DNA from: Pseudonocardiales bacterium
GTDB taxonomy: Bacteria > Actinomycetota > Actinomycetes > Mycobacteriales > Pseudonocardiaceae
Length of the DNA stretch: 64,000 nt
Assembly: GCA_023252195.1 (NCBI GenBank)
Contig: JAHEXI010000014.1
Span: 20,304 to 84,303, forward strand
Direction: 5' to 3'
Part shown: piece by piece, positions 25,531 to 34,654 of the stretch
Layout of the letters: each line of letters starts with the position of its first letter
Numbering within the stretch: position 1 is the stretch's first letter
The notes under the pieces: generated by a model
What the model was told of the DNA's origin: nothing
Database searches by the model: none
What the model saw: only the letters and a program-made list of their open reading frames with translations
Program-made: the position numbers and the translations under genes

Positions 25531-25793
25531 AAGCGGGGGACCGCCGAGGAATGCCACCGCGCTGGTCGAGACATCCGACAGGTTGCACAGCGGATCACCA
25601 GCGACCGACGAGGTTGCGCGTCGCGGTGCGCAGAGCGGTCCCGGCACTCACGGCAAGCAGCGCGGACAGCGCGTCGATACTGCGGAAACGAAGTCCTCTA
25701 AGCCTAACCCTGGGGATGTCAGAGCAGACCGCATAATCTGCCCTGCCAGGACGAGCACAGCGATCGGCGAGGATGCCATACCTGAGCCACGGG

Positions 25794-25803
25794 GCACTGT
25801 TGC
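25794..25803. repeat. Stray extra MITE end
   Basis: GCACTGTTGC, the outer ten bases of the MITE end, in the same orientation and two bases before the full element at 25806. A trace of a second insertion or of an aborted event. Confidence 0.6.
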
Positions 25804-25805
25804 GG

Positions 25806-25975
25806 GCACTGTTGCATTGAGGCGAAGGGTGTCCTCTCCATGGCCCAAAGCAGCAATCATGCTCCCAGGCCCCGCGGAGAACTATGACAAATCGGGAACC
25901 CGAGGTCTGCTGCGCGGCTTCTAGGCAGGTATGTGGGACCAGCTCGGGCGGACCGATCGCTCAATGCAACAGTGC
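25806..25975. mobile_element. MITE copy C (diverged, about 170 bp)
   Basis: Same family as copies A and B: ends GCACTGTTGCATTGAG and CTCAATGCAACAGTGC, and the shared internal words GGCCCAAAGCAGCAA and AACTATGA.AAATCGGG. It differs at many internal positions, so it is an older or separate copy. It cuts the 3' end of the integrase at 25976. No clear target duplication was found, so the far flank may have been lost. Confidence 0.8.
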
Positions 25976-27339
25976 CGTCCAGACTCCTTGAGAAGAGCGA
26001 TGGCGCGGTTGACGGTGCCGGCGGAGACGTTGTGTTGCGCAGCCAATTCGGTGGACGTGGGCAGCGGTGAGCCAGGGGCCAATTCGCCGCGTTCGATCGC
26101 GGCGCGGATTTCGGCGGCGAGCGTCTCGTAGGCATTTCGTGGTGTCCGGCGCGTGGGGTCTGGTTGGGGCATGAGGTTGGCGATAGCGTCGGCGGCTCGA
26201 CGATCGGCCTCATCGACCCATGCGGCATAGAAGCGGAGAGTGGTTGCTCCGCCGGAGCCGTGGCCGAGGCGACCGGCGACGGTGCGTAGGTCAACGCCGG
26301 CTGTGAGCAGCTCGGTGGCGGAGTAGTGGCGTAGGGAGTGGATGCGTGTACTGCGTAGACCGAGACGGGTTGCGAGGCGTCGGTACTTCTGGGTGACGGT
26401 GCTGGGGAGCAGGGCAGTGGAGCAGTCAGGGCTACTAGAGAACACGAAGGCGTCTCGGGGTAGTTCGATCTCGAGTGCTGCGCACTCGGACTCCGATTGC
26501 GTTCGGTAGACGGTGAGCAGGTCCACGGTGTGCGCGTCGAGCGCGATACGGCGTTTCTGCCGGGTCTTGGTCGACTTCTCGCGGTTGCCTTCGGCGGTCT
26601 GCGCGTAACTGCGTTCCACGGTCATGATGCCGCGGGGGAGGTCGAGGTCGGTCCAGCGCAGTGCGCACATCTCGCCGCGGCGGCAGCCGGACACCATCGT
26701 CAGCCAGAGGAACATGGCCCAGGCCGGGTCCTGCCAGGTGTCGTTGAGCAGTGCGGCAACCTCGGCGGCGGACGGAGGGTCGGGGTCGGGCCGCTCGAAC
26801 GATGGCGGCGTGGCGAACGCGGCTTCGTTGTTGCCGAGGTAGCGCCAGCGCACGGCCCGGTCGAGTGCGGCACGAAGAATGAAATGGACCTGTCGTACGG
26901 TGGATGCGGACAGTGGTCGACAGTCGTGGTCCTTCGCCCGCCCGCTGCAGAGCTTGTTGCAGTGGCGCAGCCGGGCATAGAAGCGTTCCAGCAGCTCGGC
27001 GTCGAGCTTGGCCGCGAGCATCAAGCCGAACGTCGGACCAATGTACAGGCGGATCAGGCCCTTGTAGCGCTGGCGGGTGGTGTCCTCGAGCTCGGTAACC
27101 CCGAGCCACTTCTCGACCACCTGGCCGATGGTTATCGCACTGCGTGGGTGCCGCTGCTCGTCGACCTGAGACTGGAGCTTCGTCAGCTCGATCTCGGCTT
27201 GCGCGTGCGTCTTCGCGGATTTGCGCAGGTAGCGCTCCTTGCGTGTCAGCGGGTCAACGCCGGCATACACGATGGCCCGAAACGTGCCGTTGGGTCGGGT
27301 CTCGATGTGCCCACGGGGACGATGCTTGCGGCCTGCCAT
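25976..27339 (-). pseudogene. Tyrosine recombinase with C-terminal GntR-type winged helix, 3' end cut by MITE
   Basis: About 455 codons. N-terminal AP2-like and SAM-like domains (KHRPRGHIETRPNGTFRAIV; TIGQVVEKWLGVTELEDTTR). Catalytic residues: Arg in MVSGCRRGEMCALRW, His-x-x-Arg in IHSLRHYSATEL, a later His in RLGHGSGGATTL, and Tyr in LRFYAAW. A GntR-like helix-turn-helix follows (EIRAAIERGELAPGSPLPTS, TELAAQHNVSAGTVNRAI) and is cut by MITE copy C before the wing ends. The catalytic domain is whole, so it could still work. Its start faces the 3' end of tRNA-Arg(CCT) 128 bases away, which is its likely attachment site. Confidence 0.8.
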
Positions 27340-27362
27340 GAGGGCACGCTAGCGCACGCTCA

Positions 27363-27417
27363 TTCCCCAAACCCTTCCCCAAACCCTTCCCCAAACCCTT
27401 CCCCAAACCCTTCCCCA
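27363..27417. repeat. Four and a half 12-bp direct repeats between integrase and tRNA
   Basis: TTCCCCAAACCC repeated four times exactly (27363, 27375, 27387, 27399) plus TTCCCCA. It lies between the integrase start and the tRNA-Arg 3' end, where attP arm sites, Xis sites or an iteron origin would be expected. Confidence 0.8.
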
Positions 27418-27466
27418 GAGGACTTCGACTGAGTATCCTCGGCGAGTCTGTGCTGCTCAAATGATG

Positions 27467-27539
27467 TGCCCCCGGCAGGATTCGAACCTGCGACGCACGG
27501 TTTAGGAAACCGATGCTCTATCCCCTGAGCTACGAGGGC
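27467..27539 (-). tRNA. tRNA-Arg(CCT)
   Basis: 73 bases. Acceptor GCCCTCG pairs with CGGGGGC, the anticodon loop is TTCCTAA with anticodon CCT, and the T loop is GGTTCGAATCC. CCA is not encoded. Its 3' end faces the truncated integrase, the usual layout for a tRNA attachment site. Confidence 0.93.
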
Positions 27540-27567
27540 TGATCTGCGGTCTTGCCGCGACCGGAGC

Positions 27568-28233
27568 CTACCGTCTTGGCTCTGGTCCGCGTCTGGTCCG
27601 CGGGTTTGGCTGGGCCGCAGAGTCCACGGCCGGCGCCGCGGGCAGTGTCTCATGGTCTTGACCGGCCGTAAGAGCGGCCGTGATCTGGTCATTGATCGTG
27701 TCCTCCTGTCCGTCGATGCAGTTGACGTAGATCTTCAGCAGCACCGCAACGTCGTGACCGAGCCGCCGGGCGACCTCGGTCGGGTGGACACCGTTGTTCA
27801 GCCAGAGGGAGGCCGCGGCTTGCCGCAGGTCATAGGGTTGACGCGCCAGCGGTGGATGGACCTGCTCCTTCTGATCGGGCAAGCAGAAGCCGTCTCCAGC
27901 CGGAAGCTGGTATCTCGCAGTCGGTAGCCCTAGGGCTACCGACCTCGGCTGGTCGCACGCCCGCGTAGCACAGGCACCCGAAGAAGGCCACCAGGTACTC
28001 GCCTCGGCGAGGCTGGTCTCGCACGGCGTCGAGCAGCACGCGGACCTGTTCAGGCTGGCCACGACCCGGCGGTCCACCGCTTCCGCCACATCGGGTGCCG
28101 TCCATTGCACCAGGTCAAGCCGGTTACTCAGAAACGCGTGCTGGTCCTCATCGATCTCGCCACCGCCGAACTCCGCAGCGGCAACCTCCCCGACGCGTGC
28201 TCCTACGCAACCAAGGCCGCCGATCTCCTCCAC
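27568..28233 (-). pseudogene. Tyrosine recombinase remnant, frameshifted
   Basis: The C-terminal part reads RQPYDLRQAAASLWLNNGVH, then EVARRLGHDVAVLLKIYVN, and ends at 27568. The middle (VRVLLDAVRDQPRRGEYLVA, FFGCLCYAGVRPAEV) is in another frame and the N-terminal part (LDLVQWTAPDVAEAVDRRVV) in the first again. It belongs to a different subfamily from the neighbour at 25976, with YDLRQ where HDLRH is usual. A second trace of the same type lies at 31425-31452. Confidence 0.75.
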
Positions 28234-28374
28234 CAGGCTGCCTAAGCGGTCGGTGTTGCCGGCACCTTGGCCAGATCGCTGCCTGAGATACCAGCGGCGG
28301 GGTCGCTATCCTAGGAGGAAACTCCCCAGAGCGGCGAGCGCAGGAAAGACACGTCGAGTTGACCTGCTTGACAG

Positions 28375-29508
28375 GTGAGTCTCAGGACATCATTGGTGGC
28401 TGCTGTGGCGGAGGCCTCGAACACCGAGGACAGTGGTAAAGGCTTCTTCAGCGGACGTTCGGTCGCGTTTTGGACCATCATAGGGAGCGTCGCGGGGGTG
28501 TTGTCGTTGCTCGTGGCAGTCCTGAGCTTCCTGGTTTCAACTCGGGCGCCCGCACCAGCTCAGCAACAGGATGCGACCGCACCGATCCGTACCGGCACCC
28601 CCACGGCTCGCCTGGCAGGATCCATTCCCGTTGCAGGCAGCCCGAGCGGTCTCTTGGTGGCCCCGGACGGACGTCGCGCTTATGTGACCCACCTTTCCGG
28701 CGCTCTGTCGATGATCGACACGGCCACCAACACGGTTACCGCCACTATCGACGTTGGAGGTGGCGCGCTTGGCGTGGCAATGACGCCGGACGGGAGCCAC
28801 GTCTATGTGGCGCATTGGGGCTCCTCGATGGTGTCTGTGATCGACACCGCCACCAACACCGTCATCGCCACCATCAACGTCGGAAGCGTTCAGTGGGATG
28901 TGGCGGTGACTCCGGATGGGCGCTGGGCTTATGTGACCAATCGGGGCTCTGGCATCGTCTCTGTGATCAATACTGCCACCAACACTGTCGCCACCGCGGT
29001 CGATATCGGAGGCGATCGGGCAGACAACCCGGTTGAGGTGGCGGTGACTCCGGATGGGCGTCGAGCTTATGTGACCAACCGGGGCTCTGGCACGGTGTCG
29101 GTGATCGATACTGCGACCAACACCGTTACTACCACCATTCGCGTCCAAAGCGGTCCAAACGGCGTGGCGGTGGCCCCGGACGGGCGTTACGCCTACGTGA
29201 CCAACGAAGGCGCCGATACGGTGTCGGTAATTGATACCATCACCAACGCCGTCACGGCGACGATCACCGTTGGCAATGCTCCAGTGACGGTGGCAGTGGC
29301 CCCAGACAGCCATCGCGCCTACGTCGTTGACCGGGCTTCCAATGCCTTGGCGGCCTTGTCGGTGATTGACACTGCCGCCAACACCGTCATTGCAACGGTA
29401 GGTATCGGAGGTGATCCGGGCGCTGTGGTGGTGACCCCGGACGGGCGGCACGCCTACGTGACCAACCAGGGTTCCAACGCCGTATCGTTGATCGACACCG
29501 GCATATGA
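28375..29508 (+). CDS. Membrane-anchored YVTN beta-propeller protein
   Basis: 377 residues. A cytoplasmic N-terminus of about 30 residues, one membrane helix (FWTIIGSVAGVLSLLVAVLS), a Pro/Gln/Thr linker, then seven YVTN repeats (about 43 residues each), e.g. PDGRRAYVTNRGSGTVSVID followed by TATNTV. Such repeats form a seven-bladed surface propeller, probably for binding or adhesion on the outside. The start GTG at 28375 is uncertain (GTG 28399 also fits). Convergent with the GH15 gene 15 bases after its stop. Confidence 0.85.
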   Translation: MSLRTSLVAAVAEASNTEDSGKGFFSGRSVAFWTIIGSVAGVLSLLVAVLSFLVSTRAPAPAQQQDATAPIRTGTPTARLAGSIPVAGSPSGLLVAPDGRRAYVTHLSGALSMIDTATNTVTATIDVGGGALGVAMTPDGSHVYVAHWGSSMVSVIDTATNTVIATINVGSVQWDVAVTPDGRWAYVTNRGSGIVSVINTATNTVATAVDIGGDRADNPVEVAVTPDGRRAYVTNRGSGTVSVIDTATNTVTTTIRVQSGPNGVAVAPDGRYAYVTNEGADTVSVIDTITNAVTATITVGNAPVTVAVAPDSHRAYVVDRASNALAALSVIDTAANTVIATVGIGGDPGAVVVTPDGRHAYVTNQGSNAVSLIDTGI

Positions 29509-29523
29509 TGTCGACACTTACGG

Positions 29524-31098
29524 TCAAGTCGCAGAACCGTTGCATGCTATGGAATCGCTCCGCGCTCGCAACGCATTCAGGAACGCTGAGTAGCTCCATG
29601 TAAGGTTCTCGACGCTCTTCTCGAACCCGGTGGACTTGTCGAACTGTTCGCTGAGCTCGAGATGGTTGCTGTGATAGACGACCGAGTCGAGCATCTTGTC
29701 CCCGGCATCCCTCAGCACGTCGGCTGCGTTGGCTTCGTGCCCCGCCGCGGGATTGATGCCGAGCTTGCTAAAGAATTCCTCAGCTTTGACGACCGTTGCT
29801 GCAGCGATACCGTCTGCTTGCAACGGGAATTTCAACAGGCCGCGCTTCAGCGCTGAAGCGACGCAGTAGTAGAACGCCCCGTAATTGGCAGTGCAAAGAG
29901 CCCAGGGGTGGCCTGTGCTCTTGTTCTTTTCGTCAGTGTCCCCATCGTAGGTATCGCCAGGATAGCGGCCCATAAGGGGACCTCGGTCCGGAGCGTCCTG
30001 CACGTTAATCGGGTAAACGAGGTCGGCCGCCAACGGGTTGCCATTGCCGTTAGTAGCACCATGATCCGACCACTGGTCCCGTACCTGTGCGGCCGTCGCC
30101 AGGAGCTTCACGCCGGTACAGGGCACCGCCCCATAGATCGATGCCATGACGATGTCGATGTTCGGATCGTATGCCTTGATGTCGATGCCCGGGTTGTCGT
30201 CGGGATCCTTGACCGAGACATAGAGCCCCTTCTCGTCGCTCCAATGCGAGTCCAAGGCACCTGCCAGGGCGGTGGTGGCAGCGTCGATATCTGGCAGGTT
30301 CAGGCCGATTTCGGCCTGCTTCGCCTTCGCCTCCTTCAAGCAGCGCAGCTGTACTGCGCGGGTGAAGAAGGACATCCCTGCCAGCTCCTCCCAGAGGTTC
30401 TGGCTGGGATCGTCCTTCTTGTCGACGATGTGCTGGACGTTCTTCTCGATGACCGTCTTCGCGTCGTTCTGCGACTGCGCGGAGAGCTGGCCGAAGCACT
30501 GCATGATCGCGAGGCTCTGCAACGCGGGTCCGTCGTACTGCGGCCCGCGTTTATCCCACGGTGTGCCGTCGACGTAGAACGTCGCGTGGCCTATGTCGCC
30601 CTTCGCGACCTTTGGATCAGCTGCTGCGTTGTCTTGACACAGCTTGGCGAAGGAGACGTAGTCGATCATGCGCTGAGACTCTGTCGCGCCCGGTGGCGGC
30701 TCGTCGAACGACAGCTCGATGGCCGCGAGGGCAGCATCACGGGTCCAGTTGTAGACGTAGTCCTGGTTGAGCGGAGCGCCATGGACCGCCTTTTGCTCGG
30801 CGTCGTACGAGGGAGAAGCTATCAAGCAGCCCGGCTCGGAGTACTTGGTGGCGCCCCCGTTGTAGCCGTGCTCGCTGGGTACCCAGGCGATCACATATCC
30901 GCTGGTTGCCATGTTGCGCTGCATGGCCGCGAGGAACGTCGAGCGAGGTTGAGCCACGCCCTCGGGCCGCGTTAGATCGAACCTGGTCTGATTCTTGGCG
31001 TACACCCGTGCTGGCATCTTTGCCCCCAAGTCGTGGCTGTGTCGTGACGAGTCTGGCCCGTGGCGAGGATCGTCGCGTTGCACCCGCTGACGGCTCAC
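29524..31098 (-). CDS. GH15 glucoamylase (glucan 1,4-alpha-glucosidase)
   Basis: 524 residues (possible later start at 31017, MPARVYAKNQTRFDL). The GH15 (alpha/alpha)6 barrel is seen throughout: LNQDYVYNWTRDAALAAIEL at the substrate pocket, the general acid Glu in NLWEELAGMSFFTRAVQL, GHPWALCTANYGAFYYCVAS, and the base Glu in the final ELSEQFDKSTGFEKSVENLT stretch. It lacks a signal peptide, so it may act on internal glycogen-like or oligosaccharide substrates. It resembles fungal/proteobacterial glucoamylases more than the trehalase-like gene split at 173/10986. Confidence 0.85.
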   Translation of the reverse strand: MSRQRVQRDDPRHGPDSSRHSHDLGAKMPARVYAKNQTRFDLTRPEGVAQPRSTFLAAMQRNMATSGYVIAWVPSEHGYNGGATKYSEPGCLIASPSYDAEQKAVHGAPLNQDYVYNWTRDAALAAIELSFDEPPPGATESQRMIDYVSFAKLCQDNAAADPKVAKGDIGHATFYVDGTPWDKRGPQYDGPALQSLAIMQCFGQLSAQSQNDAKTVIEKNVQHIVDKKDDPSQNLWEELAGMSFFTRAVQLRCLKEAKAKQAEIGLNLPDIDAATTALAGALDSHWSDEKGLYVSVKDPDDNPGIDIKAYDPNIDIVMASIYGAVPCTGVKLLATAAQVRDQWSDHGATNGNGNPLAADLVYPINVQDAPDRGPLMGRYPGDTYDGDTDEKNKSTGHPWALCTANYGAFYYCVASALKRGLLKFPLQADGIAAATVVKAEEFFSKLGINPAAGHEANAADVLRDAGDKMLDSVVYHSNHLELSEQFDKSTGFEKSVENLTWSYSAFLNALRARSDSIACNGSAT

Positions 31099-31793
31099 TG
31101 GCGATGACCACCTGTGAGCCCTAGTTTGGACAATCTGGGAGGCTGTTGCTTAGATCACCTTGGTCGTGTTCTCAAGATCGTCAATAGTGAGTGATTACCG
31201 TGCAGGATCGCACGGCCATCACTCACTTTCGGCGATCATGGCAGGTCGTTGGGCTGTCGGCCGGATCCACTAGCGGATCCTCCCAGAACACGAGGTCCAC
31301 GACTGCTAGTGCCGGCGTGAGACGGCGCTACGCCAGGGCTCGAAAGTTCTCGTGCCCACTGCGGCGGCACTGTGGGTGCGGCCGTCAACCACGCGCAGGC
31401 GGATAGGACGAACTCAGCCTCGCTGGTCATTGATCGTGTCCTCATGTCCGTCGACCCAGTTGCCCCCTAGCCTCCCATCGGTGAGCGCAACGGACCCTCG
31501 GTCGCCATCGCGGTGCGCCAGCGGCTTGCGGACGACGCGCTGCATGTCGGCCACGTTCCGTAACACCATCTGGCGCCGCCGCGATTACAGAGTATGTCCG
31601 GCGACTTGCAGCGAGTAGCGTGGCAGCCACAGCAGGCCTGCTGGCGGTCGATGTTCCGCTCCACCAGCGGAGGCGGAGGCCGAGCGTGGCGTCTAGGCGG
31701 TGCCCGGTATCGCCCCTGACGGCAGGAATTTTTTCTTTTCCGGATGGCTGGACCCGCTAGATCGACGCATCAAGAGAGACTGGCCATATCACG
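31099..31793. other. Gene-free stretch with an integrase scrap
   Basis: No gene. On minus, 31425-31452 reads NWVDGHEDTINDQ, a scrap matching the tail of the tyrosine recombinase remnant at 27568, so this stretch holds debris of a related element. The last 100 bases should carry the promoter of the envelope cluster. Confidence 0.5.
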
Positions 31794-32897
31794 ATGCTGC
31801 AAGCCTACCGCGTGTCTATTGAAGCAGCGGGTATCGATGCCCGTCCGGCCTGGGCAGACCTGGTCAGGCAGGACCAGAGCATCGCGCTTTCCAAGACACC
31901 GCAATGGGTCGATTGCATATGCAGTTCCGATCACTTCTCAGACGCCACTTTGCTGTTTCGAGGAGAAGATGGGCGTCGACTGATCCTGCCTCGACTGCGG
32001 AATCCTTCGCTCCCGGGAATATTCGCGTCACCTCCGCGCCATTGGAACCTGGGCGCTGATGCGAGCGGTTTCCTCAGCGAAGGAGGGCCACCGTCGCCCC
32101 GAGAGGCCAGTGCGCTGATCCAGGAAATCCGACGTCATCCTGGTCTGCGCACCCGCGTCGTGGTGGGTAAGGAGGATGCCCAGGTGTGGGCGTCAGCGGT
32201 TCCAAGCACGGTCTATTGCGTCGCCCGGACCGCGCAGGTACTCGATCTCTGCGGCAGTTTTTCTTCAGTCTGGTCGAAACAGTTCACGGGCAAGGTGCGA
32301 TCCAATTGCCGGAAAGCCGAACGACGGGGCGTCGTTGTGGAATCGGACAGTACTGGGCGGCTGATTCCGGCCTTCGACATACTATATCGCAGCTCCGTCG
32401 ACAGATGGGCTCAGGAGAGAGGTTATCCCTTAACGTTGATGCGCTGGCTTGCGCAGCGCCAGCACCCGCAGAAAAAGTTCGCCACAGTGGCCCGCAGGTT
32501 GGCGGAGTGTTGCACTGTTTGGATAGCGTGGCGGCAGGGCGAGCCTATCGCTGGCATCATCAATTTGACGAGGGGTCCGCGAGTCACCTACTGGCGGGGT
32601 GCGATGGACAAAGAACGTTCGCGTGGCACCGGTGCGAATGAACTTCTCCATCGTTGCGCGATCGAGGCCGCCTGCGCAGGTGAACGACAGAGCTATGATT
32701 TCGGCCTATCCCAAACTGCCGATTTAAAGAGATTCAAGGGTACTTTTGGAGCAGGTGAAGTCCCCGTGCACATCTACTACTTCGAGAGGTTTCCCACCGT
32801 GGCTACCGAGACCAAGTGCTACGACGCGGCTAAGCAGAGTGTCCGAGCTGCGATGCGGCTCACGCACACGGGTAGGTTAAGCCAGGGCGCCCGATAA
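31794..32897 (+). CDS. FemAB/GNAT-fold transferase, paralogue 1
   Basis: 367 residues of the Acetyltransf_6/FemAB-like group. The C-terminal GNAT lobe contains KFATVARRLAECCTVWIAWR, GEPIAGIINLTRGPRVTYWR, RGTGANELLHRCAIEAAC and YDFGLSQTADLKRFKGTFGA, the last being diagnostic of transferases that modify polysaccharide or peptidoglycan precursors. No membrane segment. A close paralogue at 34651 shares the gene layout, with a flippase between. Likely role: adding an acyl or aminoacyl group to a lipid-linked envelope precursor (inference). Confidence 0.75.
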   Translation: MLQAYRVSIEAAGIDARPAWADLVRQDQSIALSKTPQWVDCICSSDHFSDATLLFRGEDGRRLILPRLRNPSLPGIFASPPRHWNLGADASGFLSEGGPPSPREASALIQEIRRHPGLRTRVVVGKEDAQVWASAVPSTVYCVARTAQVLDLCGSFSSVWSKQFTGKVRSNCRKAERRGVVVESDSTGRLIPAFDILYRSSVDRWAQERGYPLTLMRWLAQRQHPQKKFATVARRLAECCTVWIAWRQGEPIAGIINLTRGPRVTYWRGAMDKERSRGTGANELLHRCAIEAACAGERQSYDFGLSQTADLKRFKGTFGAGEVPVHIYYFERFPTVATETKCYDAAKQSVRAAMRLTHTGRLSQGAR

Positions 32898-32962
32898 TAC
32901 TGACCTGATGATCCCCGTGGGATGGCGTCGCGTGCCAGCACCTCGACGACCGGAGGCAACAT

Positions 32963-34654
32963 GTGCGGGTTCTCCCGCGACGTGCAACCCTGGCGACGTG
33001 GCACAGGCTGCCATCCACGATCGCTCCGGGCCACCATCTCGGGTTGGTGGATCTGGTGACAGCGCTTGACGGCGAAACGCCCACCACCACGGCGCGGAAC
33101 TCGGCCACGGTTGCCTGCTGGACGCTGATCAGCAGGGCCACCGGGTTGCTGAGGGTGGTCGTGATCGGCGCGGTGCTGGGGCCCACCTATTTCGCCAACT
33201 GTTTCCAGGCCGGCTACGTCGTGCCGAGCATAGTGTTCACGTTGATTGCCGGGCCGGTACTGGCGATGGTGCTGGTGCCTGGCGTCGTCCGCGCCATCGG
33301 CGTCGGGGGTCTGCCTCGGGCCCGGGAGATGCTCGGCCGGGTGGCCGGGTGGCTACTCGCGGTCTCGTCCGCGGTCGTCGCGTTGTTGGTGATCGCCGCA
33401 CCGGCGGTGGCCTGGACGCTGAGCCTCGGGATTCCTGATCCGGTGCAACGTGGCCGGGGCCTGTGGCTGACCACGTTGCTGGTCCTGCTTGTCGCCCCGC
33501 AGATCCTGCTGAACTGCCTGGCTTACCTGGGCATGACCGCCCAACGGGCGCGTGGGCGCTTCGCGCTCGCGTCGGCCGCACCGGCCGTGGAGAACCTCGT
33601 ACTGATCCTGACGGTGGCGCTGTCGGGCTGGTATTACGGGACGGGCCTTGACATCGATCACGTGCCGGTCGGTCTGGTGATCGTACTGGGGGTGGGCAGT
33701 ACGTCGGGTGTTGCGCTGCACGCGGCATTGCAGCTGTTCGGTGCGGCGCGGGTGGGTCTGCTGACCCGCCCGTCGATGCGTTGGCGCCACGACCCCGAGG
33801 CAGTCGCAGTGACCCGCAGGTTGGCCCGCTCGGTCGGCGTGGCGGCCTGCCCGGCAGCAGCGATGTACGTGCTGTTCGCGCTGGCCGGCTCAGTGCCCGG
33901 TGGCGTGTTCGTCGTCCAACTGTCCTACGCCACGTTGTTTTCGCTGTCCTACATCAGCGCCCGTGCGGTGTCGATGGCCGCGCTTCCGGGGCTGGCACAC
34001 GCCGCCCATCGCGAGGACGGCGTCACCTTCGGCTCGGCATGGCGCCAAGGCCTGTCCTACGCCGTGATCGCCAGCTTGCCGCTGCTGGTGTTGCTCGCGG
34101 TGCTCTCCGGACCCACTGCGAACATTCTCGCCAACGGCGAGTTGCGCCATGCGGCCCTGATCGGTCCACTCGCTACCTGCCTGGCGGTGGTGGCGGTAGC
34201 CCAGCTGATCGGCGGGCTGTGCGACCTCGGTAGCCAGGCCCTATACGCGCGGCTGGACGACCGCATCCCGCGGCGGGCCAGTGAGGTGGCGTTCGGCGTG
34301 ACGGTGGTGGTCGCCGCCGGGGCCCTGCTCGTGCCAGCCGATGGGGCCCGCCTCGTTTGGCTGGTGGTGGCCATCCTGGCCGGTGAGCTCGCCGCCGCCG
34401 GGATGGTGCTGACGCGGTTGCGCCGGGTGATCCAGCCCGAGCGGTTCATCGAACTCCGAGCTCTTGCCGGCGCGCTGATGGCCACGGTCGCGATGGTGCC
34501 GGTGGCTGCCGCGGTGTGGTGGATTCAGCATGTCCACAATGGCAGTCAGCTCAGCAACCTCGCAGTTCTTACCTTAGGTGGGATCGTAGCGCTCGCGGTC
34601 TATGCACTAGTGCTACGGGCCACGATGGTGCGACGGACCAGCACGGCGTCATGA
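32963..34654 (+). CDS. MurJ/MATE-like lipid-linked precursor flippase
   Basis: Up to 563 residues; the likely start is GTG 33056 (VTALDGETPTTTARN), since the first 31 residues look non-coding. Thirteen to fourteen hydrophobic helices follow. Features of the MurJ/MviN family: ISRATGLLRVVVIGAVLGPT at the first helix, QAGYVVPSIVFTLIAGPVLA, LNCLAYLGMTAQRARGRFAL and SARAVSMAALPGLAHAAHRE. MurJ proteins flip lipid-linked sugars across the membrane. Its place between two FemAB-like genes suggests that it exports the modified product. Four-base overlap with the next gene. Confidence 0.8.
   Translation: MRVLPRRATLATWHRLPSTIAPGHHLGLVDLVTALDGETPTTTARNSATVACWTLISRATGLLRVVVIGAVLGPTYFANCFQAGYVVPSIVFTLIAGPVLAMVLVPGVVRAIGVGGLPRAREMLGRVAGWLLAVSSAVVALLVIAAPAVAWTLSLGIPDPVQRGRGLWLTTLLVLLVAPQILLNCLAYLGMTAQRARGRFALASAAPAVENLVLILTVALSGWYYGTGLDIDHVPVGLVIVLGVGSTSGVALHAALQLFGAARVGLLTRPSMRWRHDPEAVAVTRRLARSVGVAACPAAAMYVLFALAGSVPGGVFVVQLSYATLFSLSYISARAVSMAALPGLAHAAHREDGVTFGSAWRQGLSYAVIASLPLLVLLAVLSGPTANILANGELRHAALIGPLATCLAVVAVAQLIGGLCDLGSQALYARLDDRIPRRASEVAFGVTVVVAAGALLVPADGARLVWLVVAILAGELAAAGMVLTRLRRVIQPERFIELRALAGALMATVAMVPVAAAVWWIQHVHNGSQLSNLAVLTLGGIVALAVYALVLRATMVRRTSTAS

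Noticed and set aside
27363..27417. CRISPR array
   Set aside because: The units are 12 bp without spacers, and no cas genes occur in the window.
26497..27432. Long plus-strand frame opposite the integrase
   Set aside because: A shadow of the well-supported integrase frame; no domain, and its tail is the 12-bp repeat.
27361..27692. Minus-strand open frame with Gly-Glu/Phe-Gly repeats upstream of the integrase
   Set aside because: It reads through tRNA-Arg and the 12-bp repeat; the repeated peptide is only the repeat translated.
28537..29517. His-rich minus-strand frame opposite the YVTN protein
   Set aside because: A shadow created by regular propeller codons.
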